From Yamagishiella unicocca (taxonomy: Eukaryota > Chlorophyta > Chlorophyceae > Chlamydomonadales > Volvocaceae), in NCBI GenBank assembly GCA_003116995.1, contig BDSL01000013.1, positions 744,001 through 808,000 of the forward strand: a stretch of DNA of 64,000 nucleotides, in the 5' to 3' direction. Both the position numbers and the translations under genes were made by a program. A model generated the notes under the pieces. The model had not been told where the DNA came from, made no database searches, and saw only the letters and a program-made list of their open reading frames with translations. Positions 45,066 through 57,300 of the stretch are shown one piece after another. The stretch's first letter is position 1. Every line of letters starts with the position of its first letter.

Positions 45066-46727
45066 ACTTGATCCGGGAGCGTGTGGCGTGAGGCGCGATT
45101 GTCATGATCGACTCCCACACGTCGGAGATGGTAGCGGACTGGCTGATGAAGCCGCTGGCATTAGAAAAGTTCCGGCGGCACCGTGAGAGCATGGGCGTAT
45201 GCAAGATCGGACTACGCGGGAGTTTTGTGGAAGGATGCTCAGCCTTCCTACGCAGAGGATTGGGAGCTTTCACCGTACTGTGGTACGGCACTCAGTGTGT
45301 TGTTATGGGAGCGATCAGCAATGCCCGTGTAGGTTCTCTCTCTCACTGTAACAGATAATGGAGTAGTCGCCCTAATCTCAACAGTAGCAGTCACTTCTAC
45401 TATTACTGCTTGCTGCCGTCTGCTGCTACATGGACATATAACGAACGCGCCCTGATTCTGCCAGGTTCTGCCAGGTTCTGCACGGGTCTGCGCAGTTCAG
45501 AGAAAGCTATGCAAATTTCACTAAGCAACAAATTACTTGGGCAGCGGAGTTCACCTCACAAGGATTGGATGGGCGTGCCCATCCTTCAGGCATGCTCAAG
45601 GAAACAGGCAGGGAATCAGGTTACCGTTACCGGTACATGACATTTGTCGATTGGCAATTTTCAGTACAGTGATAACAAAATGTAGAGAAACTCATTCCAA
45701 TTTTGCGAGGCTCGTCTCCGACCTTGTCTCTTGTGAGGCCCCGTCGTCAAAAAGGCTCAAGACGAGCGCAAATTATGGGCATTATGACTTGCAACAATGC
45801 GCCCTCACTTGTAAAGCTACGGCAATGCGGAAGTATATGTGTGTTGTTTGGGCGTGCAATGTCCCCCGCGGAAGGTTGAGCAGTAACAGCAGGGGAAGTT
45901 ATCGAACCGAAATCAGGTACAGGTAAGAAAGCAAGCGCCACAGGGGTGTCTTGGCGAAATCTACCAGGGTACAACATAGGTTAACTGCATTTATTAGATG
46001 TTTTGTAACTCATTACGCCAAGGAGTCAGGCGGTACCTGTGGCCGATATGTAGAGGGTACGCCCGATATGGTCCAGTGCTCCAGTCCCGGAAGCCAAGTT
46101 ACAGTGCAGCATTGTCACATATTTTCATAACTCGGTGATCCTTATGCATTGCAGCATCGGGCAGACACATAACATTTGGGGATACCGGGGCGTTATATAC
46201 GAAACGCGACGAAACACGCTACGTGGCAGGCAAGCGGAAAGACGCGCGGTTAACATCTTATAATAGATGACAAAAAGAATTTAGAACTTCACTGCTATGA
46301 ATCCTGCAGCAACGTTCGAGCGTCGCAAGGCCATGCATTACGGACAGGCTTGCGTTAGTGACGTAATGCGTTAGTGAGATAAATCCTACTCGCTGGTGGG
46401 CGACGCCATGGACATAACTGAAGGTGGGAAAAAGCACTTCCTGATGTCGAATCAATTTGGGTTTCTCCTAATTTTATATTTTGGAAGTGCACGTCTTCCT
46501 CGAGCAGTCAAGGCCTGTGGCGCCAAGAGTGCGACCACCAAGCAATAATGCCTTCGCACGTATGGACAGTAATATTATGTATATTGACATACTCCTTGTC
46601 CCGAACCTCTGGACTACCAAACCAAGGTCTGGGTAAGCCCCGAACATTGAAACGCAACGCGCATGGCATTTCGTCCGGTTCGTCGCGGTACACCAATAGC
46701 CAGTATGTTTAGAACGACATAATTTAT

Positions 46728-49413
46728 ATGTACATTTTATTGCCGAACCCAGGTGAAAACGTACAAGAGAGCTACCCGGCGTTCCGTCGAAGTGCCTTTG
46801 ACCCAGAGGGCGCCGACAGCGCTGGCTCCATTCAGCACACAGCCCAGCGCGCCGAGGCTGGTAAGGAAAACACGCGATTTCAAAGGGGGCTACGTATTAT
46901 AGTTTGGAGACGGCCGTCGCCGCCAATGCCGCCGCCGCTTATGCCGCCGCCGGCCGACCCACCAGCCCTCCCACCTCCTCCGCGCCCACCAACCAAGCGC
47001 CGGCCACCGCCGCGAGAAATTGTGGCGTCTTCACCTCTAACATCGCCATCACCACCTCCGTCGTCACCCGCACTACCATTACCTCCACCGCCAACGCCAA
47101 CTACAGCCCCGCCCCCCCCGCCCCCACCCCAATTGCCACCTCCGCCACCTCCACCACCCTTCCCACCACCACCCCCGCCCCCACGCACCCCATCGCCGCC
47201 TCCTCCACCTCCGCCACCTCCGCCACCCTTCCCAACGCCACCTCCGCCCCCACCCACCCCATCGCCACCTCCGCCACCTCCGCCACCTCCGCCACCCCCG
47301 CCACCTCCGCCGTCACCAGCCCCGCCACCCCCGCCGTCGCCACCTCCTCCACCCAGGCCGCCGCCGCTACCCCCGCCGCCACCGCCTTCCCCGCCGCCGC
47401 CGCCACCCCCACCATCACCCCCCCACCATCCCCGCCGCCGCCTCCGTGTCCACCCCCCCTCCGTCTCCACCCCCACCGTCGCCACCGCCGCCACCTCGAC
47501 GTTCGCCACCCCCGCCACCCTCAACTGCCCCACCATCACCCCAACCACCCCTGCCATCACCAACCCCGCCTCAACCCCCATCGCCATCGCCGCCATCACC
47601 ACGGCCCCCATCACCGCGCCCGCCATCACCACGACCACCGTCACCGCGCCCGCCATCACCATCGCCGCGTTCGCCACCTCCACCTCCATCGCCATCCCCG
47701 CCGTCGCCGATGGCGCCAGCAGCACCAGTCTCATCGACTGACACAGGTGCGCTCCAGCCCCCGATGAACTCGTACCGCGGGTACACGAGCGAAGAACCAC
47801 GCCGCTTCATATCTGGGCCCATGCCAAGTTCCCTGGCCCGCCGGTTCTCACATTGCTCTCTAGGAAAGCCGGCGGCCTGCTGCACCTGATGAACCGACCC
47901 GCGCCTCTCCCCCTTCATTCCACCTGCTGTTGCCCCCACTCCCCCTCCCTATGCTCGGTTGTACTTTCACGTGCTGACTTACGGGTTCCTCGCATATCCC
48001 TCCTTGCTTATGCCCGCGCAGACGCCCAATGCCCGGACGCCCAATCGGTGATCAACGTCACCAACACCATTCGCGGCTGGCACCAAGCACCCGCTCTTCA
48101 ATGGGACGCCGGCCTGGAGGCCGATGCGCAGAAGTACGCCACGTACCTGGCGCAGCTGAACTGCACCCTCTTGCACTCAGGCGGCGGAGAAAGCCTCTAC
48201 TCAATGGCCTCGTAGGTTGGGGAGGCGCGCGTGGGGCACCATGACGGCGTGTACCCTTAATGTTGCGGGGCAGGGCGGGGGAGGTAGGGGGTTCCCTCGC
48301 GGAGTTGACCGCGTGTATGCCGACATGGTCGGGCGGCGGTGTGCTTGTTGCGAGAAAGCACGGCTGCTGCCTGCACCGCCGGTGGTGGTGCGTGTGGCGT
48401 GTGTTCGCGGTCCCCACCTAAGCCGCCGTCTGCGCGCCCAGGTGGTGCAGAGCTGCCCAGGCCTCGCACGTTGGTTTGGTGAGGGTGGAAGGCACCACGT
48501 GTCTTCGCTCCCCCTTGCCAACTGCGATTGGCGCTTGCGGAGCGCTATTGTGCCCAATGTGCCGCTGTGGCACCATACGCGCACCGAGGCTGAATAGGCG
48601 TTGCCTCCTGGTGCGTGTGGAAACGTGCGCACAGGTACCCTAAGCCGGACTGGAGCTGCAAGCGTGCTATCGACGCCTGGTACACGGAAGCCAAGCTGTA
48701 CGACTTCGCTGCTCCCGACCCGTGGGACGCCAACGCCAACCGCGGAGTGGGTCACTTCGTCCAGCTCGTATGGCGCAGCACCACCATCTTCGGCTGCGGA
48801 GTGGGCAAGGCGGACGTGCCAATGCCCAGGATGCCGGGGGGCGTCGGCGGCTGCAAGGTAACGTGCGAGCAATTGTTGCAGTGGCCCAGACAGCAACGCG
48901 GAGCCATCGGGCGCATCGTCTGGCACTGGAAGAGACGCAGGAATAAGTTGAACCAATCGACCGAGATACGGCAAACCACCAACAGAGTTACTTACCGAAG
49001 TTGGCAGCAGCGATGGTTCTACCTCTTGGTCTGGTTCTACCTCTTTTTTTTCCCCACTGTAATCGTTACAACAAAGCAGCGGTCGTAAGGCGTCTTACAT
49101 GCTCCAGACCAAGAGGGAGAGCCATCGAAGGCATCGGGAAGAAGCAATATTATAGCTTCAGTCACTCATCTTATTTGTTCATTTGCTCGTCCAACGCCAT
49201 GACGTAATTCCTGCACACATCCTGATGCCCAGCTTGACGCTGAACCGTGCGCTCCTCGTGGACTCCCTTGAGCAGGTGGTAGTCTGTCGATTCAGGTCGG
49301 GGTACAAGGCGAACAACACAGCGTTCCAGAATAACGGTGGGGTGGGAGCGGGGTGGGAGCGGAATGGGTGTAGGACGCAATGGCAGCGGCGAGGTAGCGC
49401 CGTGCCCGGGTGA
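46728..49413 (+). CDS. Proline-rich CAP/PR-1 domain protein F (two apparent frameshifts)
   Basis: Exons are about 46728-47746, 48022-48211, 48635-48857 and 49276-49413 (stop), phases 1, 2, 0 as in gene E. Exon 1 is a Pro/Ser tract (PPPPPPSPAPPPPPSPPPPP). Its polyproline frame jumps twice, at C7 runs 47418-47424 and 47453-47459. Restoring frame needs one extra C at each, so either two 1-bp deletions or homopolymer miscalls. Exons 2-4 are a CAP domain: NTIRGWHQAPALQWDAGL, LLHSGGGESLYS, YPKPDWSCKRAIDAWYTEA, GVGHFVQLVWRSTTIFGC and GCKVVVCRFRSGYKANNTAF, ending AVPG. The start at 46728 shows no signal peptide, so the true first exon may be upstream. A secreted wall or matrix role is inferred from family and composition. 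Confidence 0.78.
48903..49137. mobile_element. Element-family copy in CAP gene F intron 3
   Basis: The left piece gccatcgggcgcatcgtctg and the right piece cagcgatggttctacctctt (about 49008-49075) match the inverted arms of the 43.3-45.1 kb family. ccagaccaagagggagagcc at about 49101-49120 is again an inverted copy of ggttctacctcttggtctgg. It lies wholly within the 418-bp intron. Confidence 0.6.
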
Positions 49414-51151
49414 GGCGGTGACATTGCGGCGCAGCGGCTCCGTTGACGTGCCATAGGCTGTTTGGAATATGCCTAACAATTCCTCAACAAGGTCGTCAAG
49501 CCTTCCGCTGACTGCGCTTGCAACCCCGCTACCTCTCCCGCCACAACCCCCCATGGCTCCAGTCTTCCCCCGCTTGGACTGACAAGCGCATCGACCAAGT
49601 CCGAAAGGGAGGTCATCAACGACGAACGAGTTTCGCATTATTTATGAAGAAAAGCATTAACGCACCGGATTATAGTTGGGACATTTATTCCCGTGAGATG
49701 CAGAGTGGAGAATGCGAGGAGTAGTGCGGATTGCCATCTTGCCAATCACCCATTTTTCACCATGACATGTTCGTACAAGTCGGGAGATCTGTGAAATGCT
49801 TCCCGTACAGCACGATGCAGTGATGTTGTACCGGCGGCCGTGGGGGCGGCCGGGGGGGCGAGCGAGAGACGGGTCGACCTGGAGGACCGGGCTCTGCGGG
49901 CCCCGGCCCCGAACGAATGCGCCCGAGATGTTGCGACCTAGCCCAGCCGTGTTAGGAGGTGGATGCGACTCGACGCAGAACGAAGCGCGTGCGAATAAAG
50001 GGTCCGCCCCTGTCCGCCGATGGACGAGTCCATAACAAATCATGTCTTAGTAGGTTTATATTCGCCCATAGAGCAAAATATGATATTAATTATGTGTGCA
50101 ACAGTCCCCTTGGGAGTACTGTTAGTGGCTGAGCAACTGCTGGTCGCCCACCAGTCCTAGCTCCGTCGCTGCTACGTTGCTGCTGACTGACCGTGCCACG
50201 CACCATCAGCCTTACATCTTCAACGATTCCCCGGTTCCCCGTATTTTCCCCGATCAACGGTGACGGCATATTTATGCCGCTTCGGTACATGATCATCAGG
50301 TGGCTCTTGGTGCTAGCGGCTTTTTGACGGTGTGCAGGTCCTGCTGCGTGTGCGACTGTGTGGAATTATGCTGCGTGTATGTGTGAGCCATCACGTGCTC
50401 CCGGCCGCCGCCGGTTGTGCGAGCAGTCACGAGCAGGAGTAGTTGTTATGCCCGTTGCAGTGTTGGTCTCCGTAGGTGCTGTTTGCGTTTCTAACTGTTA
50501 CACCTAGTGATGGAGGACTGATCGGAGGACAGACAGGCTGTCGGGTATGCTCTCTAAATATTTGTACCGATATGTGCGCGATGGATTTGCGACGAACTGA
50601 GCATCATTAGGAGCTACCGTAGTGAATGTCCCATGCTGTACGTGACGGATCCACGACTTAACACTCAACTTAAAGCTGCTGCTGCTGCTGCTGCTAAGAC
50701 TGGCCGTTGCTAGCATACTTCGTGTGCGCCCGAAATCTGGTTGCTTAAAACTCTGAGGCTTGGTGGATCTGAGTAGCATGCTTCCGCTGCCATATGTGCG
50801 GCCAATGACCCCCTTCGACCGACCCTTGGTCAGTCGCGCCCCCCCCGCAAAAAAAGCTCTCGAAACTCCCCCAAAAGCTCTACTCTCGCGACTCCCAAAG
50901 CGCAATCAATAGCCCCCGGTGCAAATTGGTCCAAAGGCGGTAGCAACCGCGGATCCATAGCTTTTCTCCGTGGGTCGGCCGCCCGAAATAAGCTGCGGTT
51001 GCGTGATTCACCAAGCGTTATCGACAGTCCAAGGTGCAAGATGGTACAAACGCGATACCAATTGCGATTTGATATTTGTTTCCTCGTGGGTCGCAAAAAC
51101 GAGGGGTCGCCGTGCATTAGTAGCGACATAGCAACGTCCGCTACCTTGCAC

Positions 51152-51335
51152 ATCCACGTTGCTCACGTGCGTTCACCTGGCAACGCACCCCGGCTTGCTT
51201 GTAACGCCTCAGATCCACGTTGCTCACGTGCGTTCACCTGGCAACGCACCCCGGCTTGCTTGTAACGCCTCAGATCCACGTTGCTCACGTGCGTTCACCT
51301 GGCAACGCACCCCGGCTTGCTTGTAACGCCTCAGA
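51152..51335. repeat. 61-bp tandem repeat, three copies
   Basis: Three nearly perfect copies of a 61-bp unit contain ttgctcacgtgcgttcacct and end cttgtaacgcctcaga. Each carries a CACGTG palindrome and a TGTAA. Confidence 0.93.
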
Positions 51336-51966
51336 TCACTTTCATCGCACGCGTTGCGCCCCTCTAGACTGCCGCTCATTGTGCAGTGTCCTGGCGAGGC
51401 TGTTCGTCCAGGGCTTCCTGTCATGCCCCACAGCAGTCTTCGCCTGTCGCGGATACCAGGTGGTTCTTCTGATCTCGACCTGTCGCTGGGTGGTGCGGGC
51501 GCGCGACACGACATCACGCCACAGCCCCACGGACTGGCGCTACCAGCAGACAGGCTGCAGGTTACCAAGCTGCAGGGTCTCAAGTTCCATAATTAAAGGC
51601 GACGCTGACTGCGGCTGCGTCGACCTAGTAACCTATTCACGCAGCAAGGAGCCGCGGGCGTTCTTCAAGCGCGGTGTGTTACATTGAGTGGTAATTGATG
51701 AACGGACTGAACAACCAACTTATCAAACAAGCAGAAGAACAACGCCGAGGGATGAGGCGTGGTTCCGCTAAGTTGTCATACCGCAGCACCGGCATGGTCG
51801 ATTCGCGGGCATTAGTCATGGTTTCGGCGCCGCTCCAGAAACGCGAATCTGAGCGCGACGGTTCGAGTGAAATATCTTGCAAGTGCGTTGTTAGGTATGT
51901 TTCGTTGACACTACGTAACGGGCGTCGTCTTATATCGTCTGATATCTCTCGGCGTTGGTTGTAGCT

Positions 51967-53130
51967 GGCTCACGATCAGAGCCGAAGGGATAGGGTGCGC
52001 CTATCGGGCCCACGTAGCCTCGGCCGCCTTAGCACGGCGGGATGCCACTTCTGGTAATCCCGGCCGCGCTCAATGTATCCTCTCGCACGAGATGCCCACT
52101 TACGGACGTGCAACGACAGTGGCGAGCATCTGTTGCCCCGCAAGTAACAGTGCTGCTGTGGGCCGCGCTTCGGTCGGGAGTGAGAATACCCGGGGCAGAA
52201 TTCGGAAGAGGTAGCGACTTGCGGCGTTCACCTGCTAACGTGTCTACGACCTGGTCAGTTGTAGCCTGAGCACTAATGACAGCGCACGCCCAGTCAGGCC
52301 CGGAGTCGGCCAATACGGTCAGCCAGGAAAGCACGAACAGCACACCCAGGAATACCAGAAGACCGCTGTGGGGCATGACAAAGTCCTCTGCGGCACCAAC
52401 GGATTTGGTCAGAATCGCGAGATTCACACGTGTCCCCATCGAAGTCGAAATGAACAGAAACCGAATTCATAACGCGGTACATCCTATCAGCGGCAGAGGC
52501 ACTGTAGTGACGGCATCAGCATACAAGCAGAAACGCAAATGCCCTGGCTCCGGAACCAGTGCCGATGAAACACCCGTGCCGGCGCTCGGGCTGAACACCC
52601 CTTTAGGCCCACTGAAACGTAATGTGCGCGATGATACGGCTGCACGGCCATGGCACCATGATGGCCTGCGCAGCTGCGCTAGCTTATCCCCGCGCCCGAC
52701 CCCTCCTATGGGGGCCCGAACTCGCAATTGTAACTGTCATTGTTTTGCCATGCCCCACGGCAGTCCCCCGTTGTCACAGGCACTAGGTGCAACATTCCCC
52801 ACCGTGCTGCTCGTGCTTTCCTGGCTGACCGTGATTGGCCGATTCCGCTTTCTAAAACACCCAGGCTACAACTGACCACGGTACAGGTGAACGCTGCAAG
52901 CCGCTACCTCTCCCGGGTGCTGACTCAGCTGACTCTGACTCCCGACCGAAGCGCGGCCCACAGCTGCACTGTTAATTGCGGGGCAACAGGTGCTCGCCAC
53001 TGTCGTTACACGTCGTAACTGGGCACTCCGTGCGAGGGGATACATTGAGCACGGCTGGGAATGCCAGAGGTGGCATCCCGCTGTGCTAAGGAGGCGTAGC
53101 ACCCTATCCCTTCGGCTCCGATTGTGAGCC
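51967..53130. mobile_element. 1.16-kb element with long inverted ends
   Basis: The left end ggctcacgatcagagccgaa (51967) is matched by the right end ttcggctccgattgtgagcc (to 53130). Similarity continues inward: accctatccc, cggcgggatgccact versus ggtggcatcccgctg, then cgacagtggcgagca, cggtcgggagtgag and catgccccac on opposite strands. The arms total roughly 350-400 bp each and are imperfect. No transposase ORF is seen. A further partial relative of the inner arm lies near 51420-51480. Confidence 0.65.
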
Positions 53131-54340
53131 CGGGCAGCAGAACCAGAAATGGTGCATGCGAGGGGGAATCTCCCTGGTAGTAGTAAAGGAGCCCACGCGA
53201 GGACATTGATGGAAGCATCCGCGTTGACAGCAGCATTGTCAGACTACGTGATAACGAGAACTTGGTGCCAGGTGGTGCCTACCCCAGCCTACCCCAGAGA
53301 GCACTTGCTCCACACGCCGCCGGAAAACCCTTTGTTCGTGTCTGCTTCTTAACCCATTTGTGTTCCTTGCCCCTTCCGTAGTTGGCCACCCCCCAGTCGC
53401 CAAACCAGCGGTCCATCTCGCCAACCCATATTCCGCAACAAGTCGGTCATGTGCCACCATTCCGGCTGCACGGCTGCAGCCCTCGCTGCGGTCGGCACTC
53501 ACGAAGTGCATGGACGGCTATGTGCTTTTGTGCCCTCGGGTTACAATAGGCATGGAGGTATCTGTGTAGGCCTGTGTAGGCTTAGACGTCCTTCGACTGG
53601 AACCTCCTGGAATCCCTCTCGCGCCCCTCAAGAGCAACGCTAATGTGATATGGGTGCTTAACGATCGTGGTGTTTAGAGACGGCGTCTGTACTCCTGACT
53701 GCGGACCTGTGGAGTTGGCTGTGGACGGTTCGGTTTTCCGTGACCGCACGGCATGGCACGGGCAGAGAGGACTGACACGGAGCGGCGATGCGATAGGATT
53801 GTTGATTATGAGCCAATGGTCCATATATAGTCAAAGTCCATGACCTCCATCAGAGCTTAAGTTGATGTTTGTGGCAATAAGCAAAGGTCCGCACGCAATA
53901 TATGGTAACGTCTTGGGAAAAGACGTACTTACCCCAAAGCAAAGCTATCTTTTCCCAGCTTAGAATGTCAGAAGTTTGCACGCAGTGGTGTATATACGGT
54001 AGCCGGCACGACGCCGATCGACGTACATCGCGACGGCGCAACCCTATCTACGCATCGCTTACTGCCTTCGACTGTGCTTATTATAAGAATTTATGTTATA
54101 CGACGTGAACACGGCCTCTCGCAACCCCCCCAGGCCAGGTGACACCTTAGAGCCAAACAACCTCACCAGCCACAGCCTACGGTGTAACCTTGACGAACAA
54201 ATCCTATGGGCAATGCTTGGACGGCGCATCTGATGTTGCCGTGAGCGGCGGGAGAAGGACAGCACGTGCCTTGCAGACGCGACGCAGTCACCTATCGCCG
54301 CTCCTACATCTAGAGTGGAAAGAAAGCACAAGACAGCGCG

Positions 54341-57300
54341 ATGGCACCTAAGTTCTTATCCGACGGCGAGCAGGACGCTGCAGAGGGAGGTGCATCGCCT
54401 TTTGGGCGCGCTTCTTCGCAACAGGTAATAGATATGACCGTAAAGGCTATTATGTGGTTAAGGCCTGCTTTTGCTGCCACAGTTGAAATCGTGCATGCCG
54501 GCGCGAAGCCTTTTGGTGACTCTCACTTCCTGGAACCCTTAGGGTTCGCCCGGCAAAACCCGGAAAGTATTATGACATTTATTTGAAATATTTTACGCGC
54601 TAATCAGGATGATCGCCTAAGCACCAAGCCGCTGGGTTTCAGCCATGACAATGATGGCATTCACGACGTTTCGCCTGACATGTTCTCCATGGATACTCCA
54701 CTACCTCGGACGAAGAGTGGCGTGGGCGATGTATCAGTCTCTTACGGAAAGCAGCAAAGCCGGTTGGCGGCTCAATTAGCTGCTAAATCGGTACGTATGC
54801 TTGCACGGGTTGGAAAGACCTTCCCCCACCGCTCAGCATCCATTGCTCATCTGTAGCTGTGCGCTTGTTATATACTTGAATCTGGTTGGAGAGGTGATAT
54901 CCTTCTGTGTGAGTGCAGTTGCGCCGTCCTTCGCAACTTCACATGTCGCTGAAAATGAATGGAGAGGAGGGCGGCGGCAAAGAGGTAGGGCCCTGGGGAG
55001 TAATGAAGAAGGACTGGCAGACGCAGACATGGATGTTCCGTTTCAAGCACCGCCTTCAACGGCTTAATCAATTCCTCCTCATCCGGCCTGGCAGTCCCAG
55101 GTGTGTTCCCGAGCCGTGGGCAATGCCTCAGACGCAGTATGCTATGGACACCGCTGAGGCACAGACGAAAGCGGACTTGGATAAGGCCTTGGACCTGAAA
55201 ACGCACCGTTTGTCCCCGCGCAGGATGCAGAACTGGTTCTACTTGTGTGTGGCCATGGCCTTGCTCAGCGGTTGGGTGATTCCGTTCCATTTCGCTTTCC
55301 TCGGCGGTATGCTCGCGTAAGTGACGGGCTTACATGGGTACCGTACGCGTGGTGCTGCAAATGCGTGCTGCATCTTTGCTCCGCCCGGAAGGATTTACAC
55401 GTGGGACAGCATGGAATCCCTATACATGACGTCCCCTGTTGGCAAAGGTTTCGTACCTGGCACAGGATGTAGTTTTGTCCCTCTTACCAAACCACCGACG
55501 ACTCGAGCATGGACTATGCTGCCCTTTGGATCTTTCCTGGTATGTGCATTGCCCTGACGTCCTTATGGCTACTACGTACTCATGCAGCCCCTACACCGAT
55601 TGGGTGGCGATCGTCGAGTTCCTGGGTTGTGCGGTGTTCTTCATCGACTTCGTCATGAAATTTTTCCAAACATACATAGACACCGAATCCGGCCTGTTGA
55701 TTAACAGCAGGTTGCGGATTGCACATCGCTACACCACAAGGTACGTAACGAATAGCGATCTCTGCCATGCAGCATCTAGAAAACCCTGGTTAGGATCAGG
55801 GAGCCAGGAAAGTTCCGAACGGACGGATGTAGTTAGGACCGGGCTCAGTGGGGGAGCACAGCAATGGATAACCCAATCAGCATCTTAGACGCTATCCCCG
55901 ACAGACATCAGCGGGACTGAAACCGTCGGTGACATGCACGTGCTTTGGCTAACACCCTTCGAAATGACAAGTCGCCTAGTTTACGATGGCCCCGACTAGA
56001 CATGCCTGTCGGGCAATAGCAGCGTCCCTGCGAAAGCTTGGGACAGAATAGCACCATATGGCAAGACTCGCACCGTGCCTCACGTCAGCGCTTCCTCATG
56101 CTGCGGTCAGGACAGGGTGGACCAACCGCGAAGCTGCGTATGCCAAAAGCACACCTTTGCGTCGCATACGGCGGAAATACACGGTGCATCGGTACATCGA
56201 ATCTAGAATGGTTGGTTTCAATAGACTTGGTCCCTTTCGTTCCCGAACACAACCGCTATCGCAGTTGGCAGTTCATCATGGATATGCTTGGCTGGTTTCC
56301 GTTGGACTGGCTAGTAATCGACACCGCTGCGTCCAGGGGAGCGTCTGAGGCGACCCTGACTGCTCTGGCATGGTTGAAGCTCCTTCACCTGGTAGGCGCT
56401 TTCATGTGACTCTGGTATAAGATACTGAACGCTCCTGCGTTCCCGGTTGCCTATGTGTGTTTCCATCCTCGCGAACCGTCCTCAACGCCGTAACTGATTT
56501 GCATTCGGGTCCAACAGGCGCGCATGTACCGCGTGTTTGAGCTCTTCTCCGACCTTGACTATCGGATGGTGCTCAGCCAAGGAGCACTGATGCTCACCCG
56601 AAACTACACCTACGTCTTCTACATCACACACTGGGCTGCATGTGTCATGTACCACATAGCGCAGCACCAGTCCTTCTCGCCCGAGTCGTGGGTGGGCCGC
56701 AACGCCGAGCGCTTCGTGGGCCGCCCCGCCTACGAGAAGTACCTGCTGTCCCTCTACTTCAGCGTCAGCGCCTTCACGGGACTGGGAGACGGAGCGCTGT
56801 ACGCCTCCACCGTGCCAGAGGCGGCGTTCATGATCTTGTACCTGTGAGTGGCGCCCGCCGACCCGCAGGAGCATAAAGACGTGTGGGGAGCTCGTTGCAG
56901 GCTTGCCGCATGTGCGGGGTGGAGCTTCTAGCTAGGGCACATGTGGGCAGGTGGTGTAATTTTCTCCACAGTCGCCGGCTTCTTGAGCTCTTGTCCGTGC
57001 GTGTGCATGACAAGCCTACCACGTTGACCGCCGTCCATAGGTTCTCGCAACCCACAATCGATATTGTCCGTCAAGCTGTGAGTCACCTTAACGACTGAAC
57101 TCACTCCTAGATGTGCCCTCCGCTCGCGACTTGCCTCGCAGCCTGTTCAACCTGTTCCTGGGCGCCTACATCCTGGGTACAGTCACTATGCTGGTGGTGA
57201 AGGGCGATGAGCGCAGCAAGATGTTCCGCGAGCGGATGACCAATCTTGACGAGTTCGGCAAGAACAACGAACTGCCTGAGGTGAGATGTTTGAGCGGCCA

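Larger units (their letters stand above)
40999..46727. other. Repeat-bearing region between divergent CAP genes
   Basis: Lower-GC DNA with no convincing coding exons. It should hold both CAP gene promoters and perhaps their signal-peptide exons. The recognisable content is an inverted-repeat element family with arms at 43327-43420, 43609-43700, 43755-43827 and 44961-45065. Confidence 0.6.
49414..54340. other. Gene-poor region upstream of the K+ channel
   Basis: It contains the 3' flank of CAP gene F, a 61-bp triplicate at 51152-51335, an inverted-end element at 51967-53130 and the K+ channel upstream region. No reading frame here shows coding character. Confidence 0.6.

Noticed and set aside
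46880..47800. Minus-strand Gly-rich ORF opposite the CAP gene F proline tract
   Set aside because: Antisense of polyproline codons; the CAP exons and splice sites are on the plus strand.
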